Part shown: in pieces, positions 43,443 through 53,212 of the stretch
How the letters are laid out: each line of letters starts with the position of its first letter
How positions within the stretch are numbered: the first letter of the stretch is position 1
Assembly (NCBI RefSeq): GCF_040362765.1
Contig: NZ_BAABWK010000001.1
Coordinates: 186,001 to 250,000, forward strand
Source: Pyruvatibacter sp. HU-CL02332
GTDB lineage: Bacteria; Pseudomonadota; Alphaproteobacteria; CGMCC-115125
Direction: 5' to 3'
Length of the DNA: 64,000 nucleotides
Made by a program: the position numbers and the translations under genes
Notes under the pieces: model-generated
Database searches by the model: none
Told to the model about the DNA's origin: nothing
Seen by the model: only the letters and a program-made list of their open reading frames with translations

Positions 43443-44288
43443 ATGCGCTTTGAAGGCACCAAAGACTATGTGGCGACCGAGGACCTCCGTGTCGCCGTGA
43501 ATGCAGCCATTACCCTCGAGCGCCCACTGCTCGTGAAGGGTGAACCAGGCACCGGTAAAACCGTGCTGGCCGAACAGATCGCCACATCCCTTGGCGTTCC
43601 CATGATCACGTGGAACATCAAATCCACAACCAAAGCTCATCAGGGTCTGTATGAGTATGACGCGATCACCCGTCTGCGCGACAGCCAGCTGGGCGACGAG
43701 CGCGTCAAGGACATCAAGAACTACATCAACAAGGGCAAGCTCTGGGAAGCGTTTGACGCCAACGAGAAAGTCGTGCTCCTGATTGATGAAATCGACAAGG
43801 CCGACATCGAATTCCCGAACGACCTCCTCCAGGAGCTCGATCGCATGGAGTTCTACGTCTACGAGACCGATGAGGTCATCAAGGCGAAAGAACGCCCCAT
43901 CGTGATCATCACGTCCAACAACGAAAAAGAACTGCCGGATGCATTCCTGCGCCGTTGCTTCTTCCACTACATCAAGTTCCCCGATGCGGACACGATGGGT
44001 CAGATCGTTGACGTACACTTCGACAATCTGAAAGAGCGTCTGGTCAAGGAAGCCCTCGACGTCTTCTACGAAATGCGCGATGTGCCCGGCCTCAAGAAGA
44101 AGCCATCAACGTCGGAGCTTCTCGATTGGCTCAAGCTGCTGATGAACGAAGACATCTCGCCGGAAACCCTGCGCGAACGCGATGCGTCCAAGCTCATTCC
44201 GCCGCTGCATGGTGCCCTGCTCAAGAACGAGCAGGACGTGCACCTGTTTGAGCGCCTGGCCTTCCTCGCCCGCCGCGAGCGCAACTAG
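43443..44288 (+). CDS. MoxR-family AAA+ ATPase
   Basis: MoxR ATPases act as chaperones that insert cofactors or mature partner complexes, usually together with a VWA-domain protein. The 281-residue protein has Walker A GEPGTGKT (about 33-40), Walker B VVLLIDEIDKAD (about 109-120), sensor 1 IITSNNEKELPDAFLRR and a helical lid domain to the C-terminus. The ATG at 43443 follows AGGA; two TTG codons just upstream could also start. Its probable partner, the VWA protein, is encoded 3.3 kb downstream on the same strand. Confidence 0.92.
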   Translation: MRFEGTKDYVATEDLRVAVNAAITLERPLLVKGEPGTGKTVLAEQIATSLGVPMITWNIKSTTKAHQGLYEYDAITRLRDSQLGDERVKDIKNYINKGKLWEAFDANEKVVLLIDEIDKADIEFPNDLLQELDRMEFYVYETDEVIKAKERPIVIITSNNEKELPDAFLRRCFFHYIKFPDADTMGQIVDVHFDNLKERLVKEALDVFYEMRDVPGLKKKPSTSELLDWLKLLMNEDISPETLRERDASKLIPPLHGALLKNEQDVHLFERLAFLARRERN

Positions 44289-44313
44289 CAGCGGCATCGA
44301 GATTTAAAACGAC

Positions 44314-44345
44314 AAAGGCCGGAGCAACTGCTCCGGCCTTTTTCT
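44314..44345 (+). terminator. Terminator after the MoxR gene
   Basis: AAAGGCCGGAGC and GCTCCGGCCTTT (12-bp arms) enclose the loop AACT and run into TTTTTC then TTTT. It ends the MoxR transcript, so the VWA gene has its own promoter. Confidence 0.9.
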
Positions 44346-44367
44346 TTTGCAGCAGCAAAGATGTCCG

Positions 44368-44604
44368 CTACGAGCGGATCATCCGGTAGCCATAGATAAG
44401 AGCACAGGCACCTGCCACAGCGACGGCGAATTGCCCAATGAGACTGGGAATCAGCACGCCCACAAGACCAAGCACGAAATTGAGCGCCACGGCCCCACCA
44501 ATGCCCAACGCGATGTTGGTCAGCAGACCATGATCCGCCTTCATGATTTTTTCGGCGATCCACCCGGCCAGACCGCCCACGATGATCCACATGATGAAGC
44601 CCAT
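44368..44604 (-). CDS. GlsB/YeaQ/YmgE-family stress membrane protein
   Basis: The 78-residue protein has three hydrophobic segments and the Gly-rich pattern MGFIMWIIVGGLAGWIAEKI, then LLTNIALGIGGAVALNFVLG, typical of the transglycosylase-associated (YeaQ/YmgE) family of small stress-induced inner-membrane proteins. The biochemical role is unknown. It converges on the MoxR terminator. Confidence 0.9.
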   Translation of the reverse strand: MGFIMWIIVGGLAGWIAEKIMKADHGLLTNIALGIGGAVALNFVLGLVGVLIPSLIGQFAVAVAGACALIYGYRMIRS

Positions 44605-44673
44605 ACCCGTTCTCCTATTCGTTGCTGATTCTTATTCCACAAACCTAGGACACGAACGCCCGCCGCGGCTAGG

Positions 44674-45312
44674 ATGCAGCGCAACACGAAGTTAGTCATG
44701 AACATGAACAACAAAAGCGACCCACAGACCTTGAGTTTTTATGATGCGGAGGCCGAAACCTACGCGTCTAAGCAGCGTCCTGACGAGATGCCCGCATCTT
44801 TCCATCGCTTCGCCGCCGCCCTGCCACCGTCAGCCTGTGTTCTCGACCTTGGATCAGGCGATGGACACTATGCGGCAGCATTTGAGGCGATGGGTCACGA
44901 CATTACAGCGATGGATGGGTCGGCTGGGCTTGCCGCAATCGCCAGCAAACGTCTTGCAAAGCCGGTCAGGGTTGCGCGCTTTGATGAGCTTGAGGACATC
45001 GATGCATTTGATGGCGTGTGGGCGCATGCCTCCCTGCTGCATGCGCCGCTCGAGAGCCTGGCGGACCTGATGGCCCGTATTCACAAAAGTCTGCGCCTCA
45101 ACGGTATCTTTCACGCAAGTTTCAAAACCGGCCAACCTGAAGGACGAGACAAACTGGGGCGGTATTACAATTTTCCCACCCACGCGGAACTGCAAAGCGC
45201 AATGGCCCGGTCAGGAAACTGGGTGGATGTAACCTACGACACCGGCCAGGGATTCGGGTATGACGGCACGACCACCGGATGGATTATCCTCTTTGCACGG
45301 AAGACTGCATGA
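44674..45312 (+). CDS. Class I SAM-dependent methyltransferase
   Basis: The 212-residue protein has the class I motif I VLDLGSGDGHYAAAFEAMGH (about 60-79), the acidic loop MDGSAGLAAIASK and the post-motif VWAHASLLHAPLESLADLMA. Substrate unknown; similar proteins are annotated as tellurite- or small-molecule methyltransferases. In-frame ATGs at 44698 and 44704 are alternative starts. Its stop overlaps the start of the next gene (ATGA), so the two are coupled. Confidence 0.85.
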   Translation: MQRNTKLVMNMNNKSDPQTLSFYDAEAETYASKQRPDEMPASFHRFAAALPPSACVLDLGSGDGHYAAAFEAMGHDITAMDGSAGLAAIASKRLAKPVRVARFDELEDIDAFDGVWAHASLLHAPLESLADLMARIHKSLRLNGIFHASFKTGQPEGRDKLGRYYNFPTHAELQSAMARSGNWVDVTYDTGQGFGYDGTTTGWIILFARKTA

Positions 45313-45758
45313 CCACGATCTATATTGACGGTGACGCCTGCCCGGTGAAGACCGAAACCATCAACATCGCCGAGCGGCACAATCTGCAGGTGTTTCTGGT
45401 CTCCAACTCCGGGATGCGCACCGGCAACCATCCTCTGGTCAAAAATATTCTCGTTTCGGACGGCGCCGATGCTGCCGACGACTGGATTGCGGATGAAATC
45501 GGCGGAGGCGACATAGCCATCACGGCAGACATCCCCTTGGCGGCCCGCTGTCTGGAAAAAGGCGCGCAGGTTCTGGGATCAGACGGACGTGCCTTCACGC
45601 CGCAGAATATCGGCTCCGCCCTCGCGTCGCGCGAGCTGAACCGGCATTTGCGCGAAACCGGGGTCATGACCGGCGGCAACGCACAATTCTCAAAAGGCGA
45701 CCGGTCCCGCTTTATGAACCAACTGGATCAGATGATCCGAAAAAGCACGCCACGCTGA
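45309..45758 (+). CDS. YaiI/YqxD family (DUF188) protein
   Basis: The 149-residue protein has the DUF188 pattern TIYIDGDACPVK at the N-terminus, VSDGADAADDWIADEIGGGD and IAITADIPLAARCLEKGAQV in the middle and GRAFTPQNIG further on. The fold resembles PIN-like nucleases and carries clustered acidic residues, but the function is not established. The start overlaps the methyltransferase stop. Confidence 0.92.
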   Translation: MTTIYIDGDACPVKTETINIAERHNLQVFLVSNSGMRTGNHPLVKNILVSDGADAADDWIADEIGGGDIAITADIPLAARCLEKGAQVLGSDGRAFTPQNIGSALASRELNRHLRETGVMTGGNAQFSKGDRSRFMNQLDQMIRKSTPR

Positions 45759-45768
45759 CCCCGACCGA

Positions 45769-46545
45769 CTATAGCCCCGAAAAATCCGCCTCGCGTTTTT
45801 CGCGGAACGCCGCAAGCGCCTCACGATTGGCGGGGCCTTTTCCGATTTCCTCAAAGGCAATCTGCTCACGATAGTGAGCCGCCCGCACATGATCGTTGCG
45901 CGCCTCCAGCATCAATCGCTTGGTCGCAACCAGTGAGGCCACCGGCATGCCTGCAATGGGTGCAGCGAATGCCCGTGCAGCAGCAAGCACTGTGCCCTTG
46001 TCGGCGATCTCCTGCACCAGACCTATCTCCAGCGCACGCTCCGCTGACAGCCACTCAGCCGTGAACAGCAACCGCGCCGCATTGGCCCAGCCAACGCGTG
46101 CGGGAAGCAGGTAGGAGTTGCCCGCTTCCACTGTCACGCCCAGCGTGGTGAATGGTGCCCGCACACGGGCCGCCTCATCCATGACCACCCAATCGCAATA
46201 GGGCAGCATGGTGAGGCCAATGCCCACACCAAGTCCGTTGACGGCAGCAACCAGCGGCTTGTCGAACTCCTCCAGCGCCTGTCGGAACCGGCGGAAGCCA
46301 TGCTGACCGCCATCCGTATGAACCGGAGGATTATCCATCTCATCAAGGTCATGCCCGGCAGTGAAGGCCCTACCTTCGCCTGTGAGGATCACCACGGCGA
46401 CTTCCTTGTCCGCAGACGCTGCACGCAGGGCATCGCCGACATCCTCGTACAATGCACCGTTCATGGCATTGAGGTGGTCAGGCCGGTTGAAGGTAAGCAC
46501 CCTCACCCGCCCTTCGGTTTCTATGCGCAGAATGTCCGAGCTCAT
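45769..46545 (-). CDS. Enoyl-CoA hydratase/isomerase family protein
   Basis: The 258-residue crotonase-fold protein has the signature FNRPDHLNAMNGALYEDVGD, the oxyanion-hole region GRAFTAGHDLDEM (about 57-69) and VAAVNGLGVGIGLTMLPYCD, then WVVMDEAARVRAPF. Such enzymes hydrate or isomerise acyl-CoA esters. One of the usual catalytic Glu residues is not evident, so isomerase or hydrolase chemistry cannot be excluded. It overlaps the upstream VOC gene by four bases (ATGA). Confidence 0.88.
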   Translation of the reverse strand: MSSDILRIETEGRVRVLTFNRPDHLNAMNGALYEDVGDALRAASADKEVAVVILTGEGRAFTAGHDLDEMDNPPVHTDGGQHGFRRFRQALEEFDKPLVAAVNGLGVGIGLTMLPYCDWVVMDEAARVRAPFTTLGVTVEAGNSYLLPARVGWANAARLLFTAEWLSAERALEIGLVQEIADKGTVLAAARAFAAPIAGMPVASLVATKRLMLEARNDHVRAAHYREQIAFEEIGKGPANREALAAFREKREADFSGL

Positions 46546-47408
46546 GCCACGTCCTCCACCCGGTCAGGATGACCGGACCAGTGCCACGCCATGCTCGGAC
46601 GAGAAATGCCCAGCATCATGCCGCCCAGAGACGGAGGGTGAAGCCACATCTGGTCCGGCGTCTTGTCGGCGCTGCGCCCATCGGGCCGTTCGATAGTAAT
46701 ACCTGCGTCCTGCGCAGTGGCACGTGCTTCAATGTCCAGCATGCGCGCGCTTTCACAAAACGCCATGTAGTAGCAAACACCCTCGCGGGCGAAGTAACGC
46801 CCCATGGTCTTCTCAGCGCTTGCGGGGCTGATGACCTCAAAACGATGCAAACGCTGTGCATCAAAAAGCGTCAGCGTGCCCGTATACCCGAAATTCTCAG
46901 ATGAAATATGCTCAAACCCGGCGTCATTGAGGCCGAACGTATCCACAAACAGCTTCACAGCCGCCGCTTCGTTCTGCACCAGCAAGGTCGCTTCATACAA
47001 AAACGATGCGTCACCAACCTGGCTGCGCTCTTCATGGGGCGAGACAACAAACCGAACCAGTGTGTCTTCGACTGGCAAACAGATGTGAAGCTGCTCGCCT
47101 TCCGCCACAACCTCCGCTGCACTGGCGGCAAGATGCTTTTTCAAGCCAGCCATGTCCGTGGTGGAGATGCCCGCAGCAAACAGATGCGCTCGCCCCCGTG
47201 CCTTGAGCGCGGCATCCGCAATTCCGCTTCCATCCGGCTCAAGCAGCTCTACACATGACGTGCCTATGCGAAGCGTCGTGCGCTTTGCCGACAGCGTCTT
47301 GACGGCGTCCTTACCGACCTCTTGCGCCCCCAGCAGGCTCGTCCACTTGGCAGCAGCTGCGCCGGTGTCGGGCACCAGAAGCTGTACCCGGTCAATATCC
47401 CTGAGCAT
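46542..47408 (-). CDS. VOC-superfamily protein with two glyoxalase-like modules
   Basis: The 288-residue protein has two vicinal-oxygen-chelate modules, about residues 1-115 (IDRVQLLVPDTGAAAAKWTS) and 135-280 (EATLLVQNEAAAVKLFVDTF). The protein resembles dioxygenase- or epimerase-like VOC proteins, but the metal ligands are not clear. Co-transcribed and coupled with the crotonase downstream, which suggests a shared acyl-CoA or small-acid pathway. Confidence 0.78.
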   Translation of the reverse strand: MLRDIDRVQLLVPDTGAAAAKWTSLLGAQEVGKDAVKTLSAKRTTLRIGTSCVELLEPDGSGIADAALKARGRAHLFAAGISTTDMAGLKKHLAASAAEVVAEGEQLHICLPVEDTLVRFVVSPHEERSQVGDASFLYEATLLVQNEAAAVKLFVDTFGLNDAGFEHISSENFGYTGTLTLFDAQRLHRFEVISPASAEKTMGRYFAREGVCYYMAFCESARMLDIEARATAQDAGITIERPDGRSADKTPDQMWLHPPSLGGMMLGISRPSMAWHWSGHPDRVEDVA

Positions 47409-47596
47409 GTCTATACGTCTCCCTCAATTGCCTAGCCCTTTTGGGTGCAGCATAGGTCTCAGGTGGACAAGGGCCAACTGCGAGCAAAACCGCCAGTTTT
47501 TGCGTCCTCTTGCATCCAAATGCGCACCATGAGAGTTTCCTTTCCGAACCCTATATCCAGTTACAGCCGTGACCACCAAAGCCGAGGCTACGCACC

Positions 47597-48772
47597 ATGT
47601 TCGTCAACTTCTTCCATGAGCTGAAAAATGCCGGCATGCCGGTTTCCCTGCGCGAATATTTGACGCTGCTGGAAGCCATGGATGCCGAAGTGATCGACCG
47701 CGAGGTTGAGGATTTCTATTACCTCTCCCGCTCCGCTCTGGTGAAAGACGAAAAGAACCTCGACAAGTTCGACCAGGTGTTCGGCACCGTCTTCAAGGGC
47801 CTTGAAAGCCTCGGCGAAGGCGATGTCTCCGAGATTCCGGAAGACTGGCTGAAAGCCCTCACTGAAAAATTCCTCACCGACGAAGAGAAGGCTGAGATCG
47901 AAGCTCTCGGTGGCTGGGAAAAGATCATGGAGGAGCTGAAGAAGCGCCTCGAGGAACAGGAAAAGCGCCACGAGGGTGGCAACAAGATGATCGGCACCGC
48001 CGGCACGTCCCCCTTCGGCGCTGAGGGCTACAATCCAGAAGGCGTGCGCATCGGCCAGAAGGAAGGCCGCCACGGCAAGGCCGTGAAGGTGTGGGACAAG
48101 CGCGAATACAAGAACCTCGATGACTCAATCGAGCTTGGCACCCGCAACATCAAGGTCGCCCTGCGCCGCCTGCGCAAATGGGCACGCGAAGGGGCTGCCG
48201 AAGAGCTGGACCTGGATCACACCATCAAGTCTACGGCCGACCGTGGCTATCTTGATATCAAGCTGATCCCCGAGCGCCGCAACACCATCAAGACATTGCT
48301 GTTCTTTGACGTCGGTGGGTCCATGGACCCGCACATCAAGGTGTGTGAGGAGCTGTTCTCGGCCGCCCGCACCGAGTTCAAGAACATGGAATATTTCTAC
48401 TTCCACAATTGCCTCTATGAAGATCTGTGGAAGGACAACCGCCGCCGCCACAACGAAAAGATGGCGACGTGGGATGTGCTCCACAAATATCCGTCCGACT
48501 ACAAGGTCATCATCGTTGGCGACGCCTCCATGAGCCCTTACGAAATCACCTATGCAGGTGGCTCCGTGGAGCACTGGAACGAAGAGCCCGGCGGCGTATG
48601 GCTGGAACGTCTGCAGCAGGTCTATGAAAACGTTGTGTGGCTGAACCCGGTCGCCGAGCGTCACTGGGAATACACGCCCTCCATCGAGATCATGCGTCAG
48701 ATCGTTGGTGACCGGATGTTCCCGCTGACCCTGGACGGCCTCGACCGCGCCATGCGCGAGCTGTCCCGGTGA
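47597..48772 (+). CDS. CoxE-like VWA-domain protein (MoxR partner)
   Basis: The 391-residue protein has a helical N-terminal part (FHELKNAGMPVSLREYLTLL), a charged middle (about 85-130) and a C-terminal von Willebrand A domain with the MIDAS-type motif FFDVGGSMD (D-x-G-x-S) near residue 236. IVGDASMSPYEITYAGGSVE follows later. It belongs to the CoxE-like VWA family that works with MoxR ATPases. The partner is probably the ATPase at 43443-44288. The next gene starts at an overlapping GTG. Confidence 0.9.
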   Translation: MFVNFFHELKNAGMPVSLREYLTLLEAMDAEVIDREVEDFYYLSRSALVKDEKNLDKFDQVFGTVFKGLESLGEGDVSEIPEDWLKALTEKFLTDEEKAEIEALGGWEKIMEELKKRLEEQEKRHEGGNKMIGTAGTSPFGAEGYNPEGVRIGQKEGRHGKAVKVWDKREYKNLDDSIELGTRNIKVALRRLRKWAREGAAEELDLDHTIKSTADRGYLDIKLIPERRNTIKTLLFFDVGGSMDPHIKVCEELFSAARTEFKNMEYFYFHNCLYEDLWKDNRRRHNEKMATWDVLHKYPSDYKVIIVGDASMSPYEITYAGGSVEHWNEEPGGVWLERLQQVYENVVWLNPVAERHWEYTPSIEIMRQIVGDRMFPLTLDGLDRAMRELSR

Positions 48773-49194
48773 ACGACGACGCACGTTCTGCGTCCGAACC
48801 CGGAAGACCCTATATTTTCCTGCAAGGTCGCCGTGTCGCGTGGCTGGACCTTTGGCTGTTTACGCCATTGGCCCTGCCCTACTTTTCAGAGATCTACATC
48901 ACGATCCTGAAGTTCGCCCATTTTCAGCTAGGGCTGGCTGGTGGCTTTCCCGGCTTTGCGCCGCTGCACTGGGTGTTCATCAACACCACGGGCATTCTTG
49001 CGGTGCTGTGGGCGTGTATTCGCCTGCGCTACCCGGTACGTGACTTTGCGCTGGCCGATGCCTATGCCCGTATCGTGGTGGCCGCCATTCTGGTGTTCTG
49101 GATCTGGCAGGGCGCCACGCCCCTGCTGACGTTGTTTGTGGCAACGGAAATCGGCGGGGCGCTGTATGTCGTCTGGCCGCGCAAGGCGGTTTAG
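48769..49194 (+). CDS. Hypothetical membrane protein
   Basis: The 141-residue protein has about four hydrophobic segments (near 28-45, 62-80, 95-112 and 117-133). The GTG start overlaps the VWA gene stop (GTGA). I do not recognise the family. Coupling to the VWA gene hints at a membrane partner, but this may only be shared transcription. Confidence 0.65.
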   Translation: MNDDARSASEPGRPYIFLQGRRVAWLDLWLFTPLALPYFSEIYITILKFAHFQLGLAGGFPGFAPLHWVFINTTGILAVLWACIRLRYPVRDFALADAYARIVVAAILVFWIWQGATPLLTLFVATEIGGALYVVWPRKAV

Positions 49195-49793
49195 AGCACG
49201 CCCATTTCGCGCGCGTCATCCACCATCATGCCAATGCGGTCCTGCCCCCAATAGCGATGCGTCTTGCCAGCCGCGTCAAAGGCAAAAAACGGAACGCCAA
49301 ACACCTGGTCTTTTTCGATGAGCGGCCTGTAGGCCGTGACCATGTCGGCGCGTATCTGCGCGTCGGTCATGGCAACTCTTGCCTCATCGGCATCAAGGCC
49401 AACCTCCCCGGCCACGTCTGCAATGACCTGCGGGTCCTCCAGGGACAGGCTGCGCGTCCATCTGGCCCGCCCGGCCATCTGGGCAAATGCCAGCCCCTTG
49501 CCTTTGCGTTTGGCAAGCTCTGCAACATTGTGCACCGGCATCCAGTCCTCAACATCCACCGGAGGTGCGAGGGTCAGGTTCATGCGCTCGGCCAGCCGGG
49601 CAATATCCTCAATCAGATAAGCCATGCGCGGTGGATTGGCCGCAGGATCAGCAAACACCGTGCCTTCGGCAAAGCCGACCATAGGTATCGGTTCGACCTC
49701 GATGCCATCACGTGTGAGCTGCTCCGCCGCCAGCCACACATAGGGGCTGCGCAGAAAGAAATAGAAGCGAAGGGGGTTTTGGGGAGATGTCAT
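49191..49793 (-). CDS. DsbA-like 2-hydroxychromene-2-carboxylate isomerase family protein
   Basis: The 200-residue protein has a thioredoxin-like start FYFFLRSPYVWLAAEQL with Ser in place of the DsbA cysteines. FGVPFFAFDAAGKTHRYWGQ then DRIGMM at the C-terminus is typical of the kappa-GST/HCCA isomerase family. These enzymes use glutathione for isomerisation of aromatic degradation intermediates, though many have no known substrate. The ATG at 49793 is used; a TTG two codons earlier is unlikely. Confidence 0.85.
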   Translation of the reverse strand: MTSPQNPLRFYFFLRSPYVWLAAEQLTRDGIEVEPIPMVGFAEGTVFADPAANPPRMAYLIEDIARLAERMNLTLAPPVDVEDWMPVHNVAELAKRKGKGLAFAQMAGRARWTRSLSLEDPQVIADVAGEVGLDADEARVAMTDAQIRADMVTAYRPLIEKDQVFGVPFFAFDAAGKTHRYWGQDRIGMMVDDAREMGVL

Positions 49794-49831
49794 GAACAAG
49801 TGTACGGCACCCCCAGCCGTTTGGATGACCG

Positions 49832-52800
49832 CTAATGAAAGTCACGGCTCTTGGGCAGCATCCGCCGCACCGCGCGGGGCATCTGTTTGGGCCGTTGACG
49901 GAAATGCTGCTCAATGGCCTCCGCCCGTGCCACCCGTCCTTCTTCCCGGAGCGCTGTAATCTGGCGGGGGTCTTCGCCGGGCCTGCGCACTTCATCCGCA
50001 TTGGCCATTGCCGCATCCCCAAAACCGCTGACGGCATCACGTTGCTCTGACAACGTGCCCAGAAGGTGCGTCAGGTCTTCAAGATGATCCGCAACAATGT
50101 GAATGACCTGCCCCTGTTTTTGTACCCGCCCCCGCACCCCAAGAATACGGGCACCCAGAATGATTTTGCGATGGGTTTCAAATACCGGCGGCCAGACAAT
50201 GATGTTGGCCACACCAAACTCATCCTCCAGCGTGGCAAAGATCACACCCTTGGCACTACCAGGCCGTTGGCGCACCAGCACCAGCCCCGCCAGATTGATC
50301 TTTGAATTGTTGCGAATGGTCTCAAGCGCCTTGGACGGCGTGTAACGCGCCGCCGCCAGACCATCGCGCAGGAAAGACAGGGGGTGCGCCTTCAGGGACA
50401 GGCGCATATGGGTGTAATCCTCGATCACATGCTCGCCCAGAGGCATGGAGGGCAGAGCCACCTCTTCCTCATGCTGAAAGCCTGTTCCTTCCGCATGGGC
50501 GAACAGGGGAAGTGAGGCAGGCATGGTGCGCTGCGTGCCACCAAGTCCGCGCACGGCCCACAGCGCGTCCCGACGATCAAGGCCGATGGAGCGGAACGCA
50601 TCCGCCTTCGCCAGCCGTTCAAGCTCTGCCGGGGTCAGCCGCGTTCTCAGCCAGACGTCCCGCACACTGTCAAACCCCTGCGGTGGCCGCGCCGCCATGA
50701 GTCTTTCCGCAGCATCAATACGGAACCCCTTGATCTGCCGCATGCCCAGACGCACAGCCATGCGACCACCACCCTCATCACTGATAGGCGTCGCGTGCTC
50801 TCGCATTTCAAGGGTGGCATCCCAGTCACTGGCATTGATATCCGGCGCCCGCACGTCAACGCCATGTTCCCGCGCATCACGCACAAGCTGGGCCGGCGCA
50901 TAAAAGCCCATGGGCTGCGCGTTCAAAATGGCGGCACAGAAAACATCCGGGTAATGACATTTGAGCCAGGACGACACATAGACGAGGAGCGCAAAACTGG
51001 CCGCATGGCTTTCCGGAAAGCCATATTCTCCAAAGCCTTCAATCTGTTTGAAGCAGCGCTCCGCAAAATCGCGCTCATAACCATTGCCGATCATCCCATT
51101 CACCAGCTTGTCCTGAAAGCTGTGGATGGTCCCCATCTTGCGGAAGGTCGCCATGGCGCGGCGGAGCCCGTCTGACTCAGCGGGCGTAAACCCGCCGGCC
51201 ACAATGGCGATGCGCATGGCCTGCTCCTGAAACAGCGGCACGCCCAGCGTCTTGCCCAATACGGCTTTGAGTTCTTCAGACGGATAAACTTCCGGCTCAA
51301 TGCCGTCGCGTCGACGCAGATAGGGATGCACCATGTCGCCCTGAATGGGCCCGGGCCGCACGATCGCAACTTCAATCACAAGGTCATAAAATTTGCGCGG
51401 CTTGAGGCGCGGCAGCATGGACATCTGCGCCCGGCTTTCCACCTGAAACACGCCGACAGAATCCGCCTTGCACAGCATGTCATACACGCGCGGGTCTTCA
51501 TGGGGCAGCGCGTGCAATGCCAGCGGCCGGTCATAATGGGTTTCAATAAACTCAAACGCCCGACGGATGCAGGACAGCATGCCCAGCGCCAGCACATCGA
51601 TCTTCAACATGCCAAGCTCGGACAGATCGTCCTTGTCCCACTCAACGAAAGTGCGGTCATCCATCGCTGCATTGCAGATGGGCATGACTTCTTCCAGCGG
51701 CCCTGCCGTGATGACAAACCCGCCCACATGCTGGGACAGATGCCGGGGAAACCCGATGATCTGCCGCGTTAGATCAAGTGTGAGCGCCAGCGCCCGGTCG
51801 CGGGGATCAAGACCAAGATCAACAATGTGTTCCTCCTGAACCCCCGCGCTGGACCAGCCCCACGTGGTGCCGGACAAGGCCGCCGTTACATCTTCCGACA
51901 GTCCCATTACCTTGCCCACCTCCCGCACGGCAGAGCGTGACCGGTAGGAAATGACGGTGGCAGCAATGCCCGCGCGATGCAGGCCGTACTTCTTGTAAAT
52001 GTACTGGATCACCTCCTCGCGGCGCTCATGCTCGAAGTCCACATCAATGTCCGGCGGCTCATTGCGCTCTGCCGAGATAAACCGCTCAAACAGAAGGTTG
52101 ATCTCAATGGGATTGATGGAGGTGATGCCGAGGCAGAAACACACACAGGAATTGGCCGCACTGCCCCGCCCCTGACACAGAATGTCCTGCGAGCGGGCAT
52201 AGCGGACAATGTCGTGAACCGTCAGGAAGTACGGCGCGTAGTTCAGCTCGGCGATGAGCTTGAGTTCATACGCAATGGTCTTTTCCAGTTCCGGGTCCAG
52301 CCCATCGGGAAACTTTTCATGCGCATGCTCCCAGGTAAGTCGGGTCAGCGTTTCCTGCGGGGTTTCTTCCGTTCCAAAAACTTCGTCCGGATACTGATAG
52401 GACAACTCATCCAGCGAAAAGAAAATGCTCTCCGCCACATCAAGTCCTGCCTGCACTGCATCGGGGTAATCAGCAAACAGTCGTGCCATTTCATGAGGCG
52501 GTTTGACGTGCCGCTCCGCATTGGCTGCCAGCAAGGCTCCCGCCTCCGCCACGGTGACATGTTCACGGATGGCCGTAACCACATCCTGCAAGGCCCGCCG
52601 TTCGGGCTCATGGTAGTGCACGTCATTGCTTGCCAGCAGCCGCATATCCAGATCGCGCGCCAGCTCTGCAATACGCACCAGCCGGGCCTTATCATCCGAG
52701 CCATACAGAAAACTCATCCCCATATAGGGGATCGCCAGCAGCGCACGCGCTTCCCGCACTCTGTCTTCAAAGTTCTGGTCAATCACGGCGGGCGGCATCA

Positions 52801-53170
52801 GCACCAGCACCTGATCTTTGGCTGCAGCGGCAATATCCTCAAGAATGAGATGGCATTCGCCCTTGGGGGCCCGGCGATTGCCCAGGGTCAGCAGTTTGGA
52901 CAACCGTCCGTATGCGGCCCGGTCTTTGGGGAAGCACAAAATCTCCAGCCCGTCCCGCGTCACCAGCCGCGCGCCGACAAGGAGTTGAATACCTGCCTCC
53001 TTGGCTGCCACATGCGCCCGCACCACGCCGGACAATGTATTGCGGTCCGCAATCCCCACAGCTGCCAGCCCTAATGCCGCCGCCTGCCGTACCAGTTCGT
53101 CCGGATGGCTACCGCTGCGCAGAAAGCTGAAATTGCTGGTGACCGCCAGTTCGGCATAGCCCTGCCCCAT
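49832..53170 (-). CDS. dnaE2: Error-prone DNA polymerase III alpha subunit DnaE2 (ImuC)
   Basis: DnaE2 is the catalytic translesion polymerase of the ImuA-ImuB-DnaE2 mutasome, used in damage-induced mutagenesis. The 1112-residue protein has an N-terminal PHP domain (YAELAVTSNFSFLRSGSHPD), the family C catalytic motif PDIDVDF at about 370-376 with the third Asp in LKIDVLALG near 520, a helix-hairpin-helix region and an OB fold (about 950-1050). It lacks the C-terminal tau-binding domain of DnaE1, as expected. It is separated from imuB by a MerR gene on the other strand, and I see no LexA box in its own 143-bp upstream gap. Confidence 0.95.
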   Translation of the reverse strand: MGQGYAELAVTSNFSFLRSGSHPDELVRQAAALGLAAVGIADRNTLSGVVRAHVAAKEAGIQLLVGARLVTRDGLEILCFPKDRAAYGRLSKLLTLGNRRAPKGECHLILEDIAAAAKDQVLVLMPPAVIDQNFEDRVREARALLAIPYMGMSFLYGSDDKARLVRIAELARDLDMRLLASNDVHYHEPERRALQDVVTAIREHVTVAEAGALLAANAERHVKPPHEMARLFADYPDAVQAGLDVAESIFFSLDELSYQYPDEVFGTEETPQETLTRLTWEHAHEKFPDGLDPELEKTIAYELKLIAELNYAPYFLTVHDIVRYARSQDILCQGRGSAANSCVCFCLGITSINPIEINLLFERFISAERNEPPDIDVDFEHERREEVIQYIYKKYGLHRAGIAATVISYRSRSAVREVGKVMGLSEDVTAALSGTTWGWSSAGVQEEHIVDLGLDPRDRALALTLDLTRQIIGFPRHLSQHVGGFVITAGPLEEVMPICNAAMDDRTFVEWDKDDLSELGMLKIDVLALGMLSCIRRAFEFIETHYDRPLALHALPHEDPRVYDMLCKADSVGVFQVESRAQMSMLPRLKPRKFYDLVIEVAIVRPGPIQGDMVHPYLRRRDGIEPEVYPSEELKAVLGKTLGVPLFQEQAMRIAIVAGGFTPAESDGLRRAMATFRKMGTIHSFQDKLVNGMIGNGYERDFAERCFKQIEGFGEYGFPESHAASFALLVYVSSWLKCHYPDVFCAAILNAQPMGFYAPAQLVRDAREHGVDVRAPDINASDWDATLEMREHATPISDEGGGRMAVRLGMRQIKGFRIDAAERLMAARPPQGFDSVRDVWLRTRLTPAELERLAKADAFRSIGLDRRDALWAVRGLGGTQRTMPASLPLFAHAEGTGFQHEEEVALPSMPLGEHVIEDYTHMRLSLKAHPLSFLRDGLAAARYTPSKALETIRNNSKINLAGLVLVRQRPGSAKGVIFATLEDEFGVANIIVWPPVFETHRKIILGARILGVRGRVQKQGQVIHIVADHLEDLTHLLGTLSEQRDAVSGFGDAAMANADEVRRPGEDPRQITALREEGRVARAEAIEQHFRQRPKQMPRAVRRMLPKSRDFH

Positions 53171-53212
53171 CAGCTCTGACTTGACGTTTCAGGCAGTAAG
53201 CGCGATGAATGC

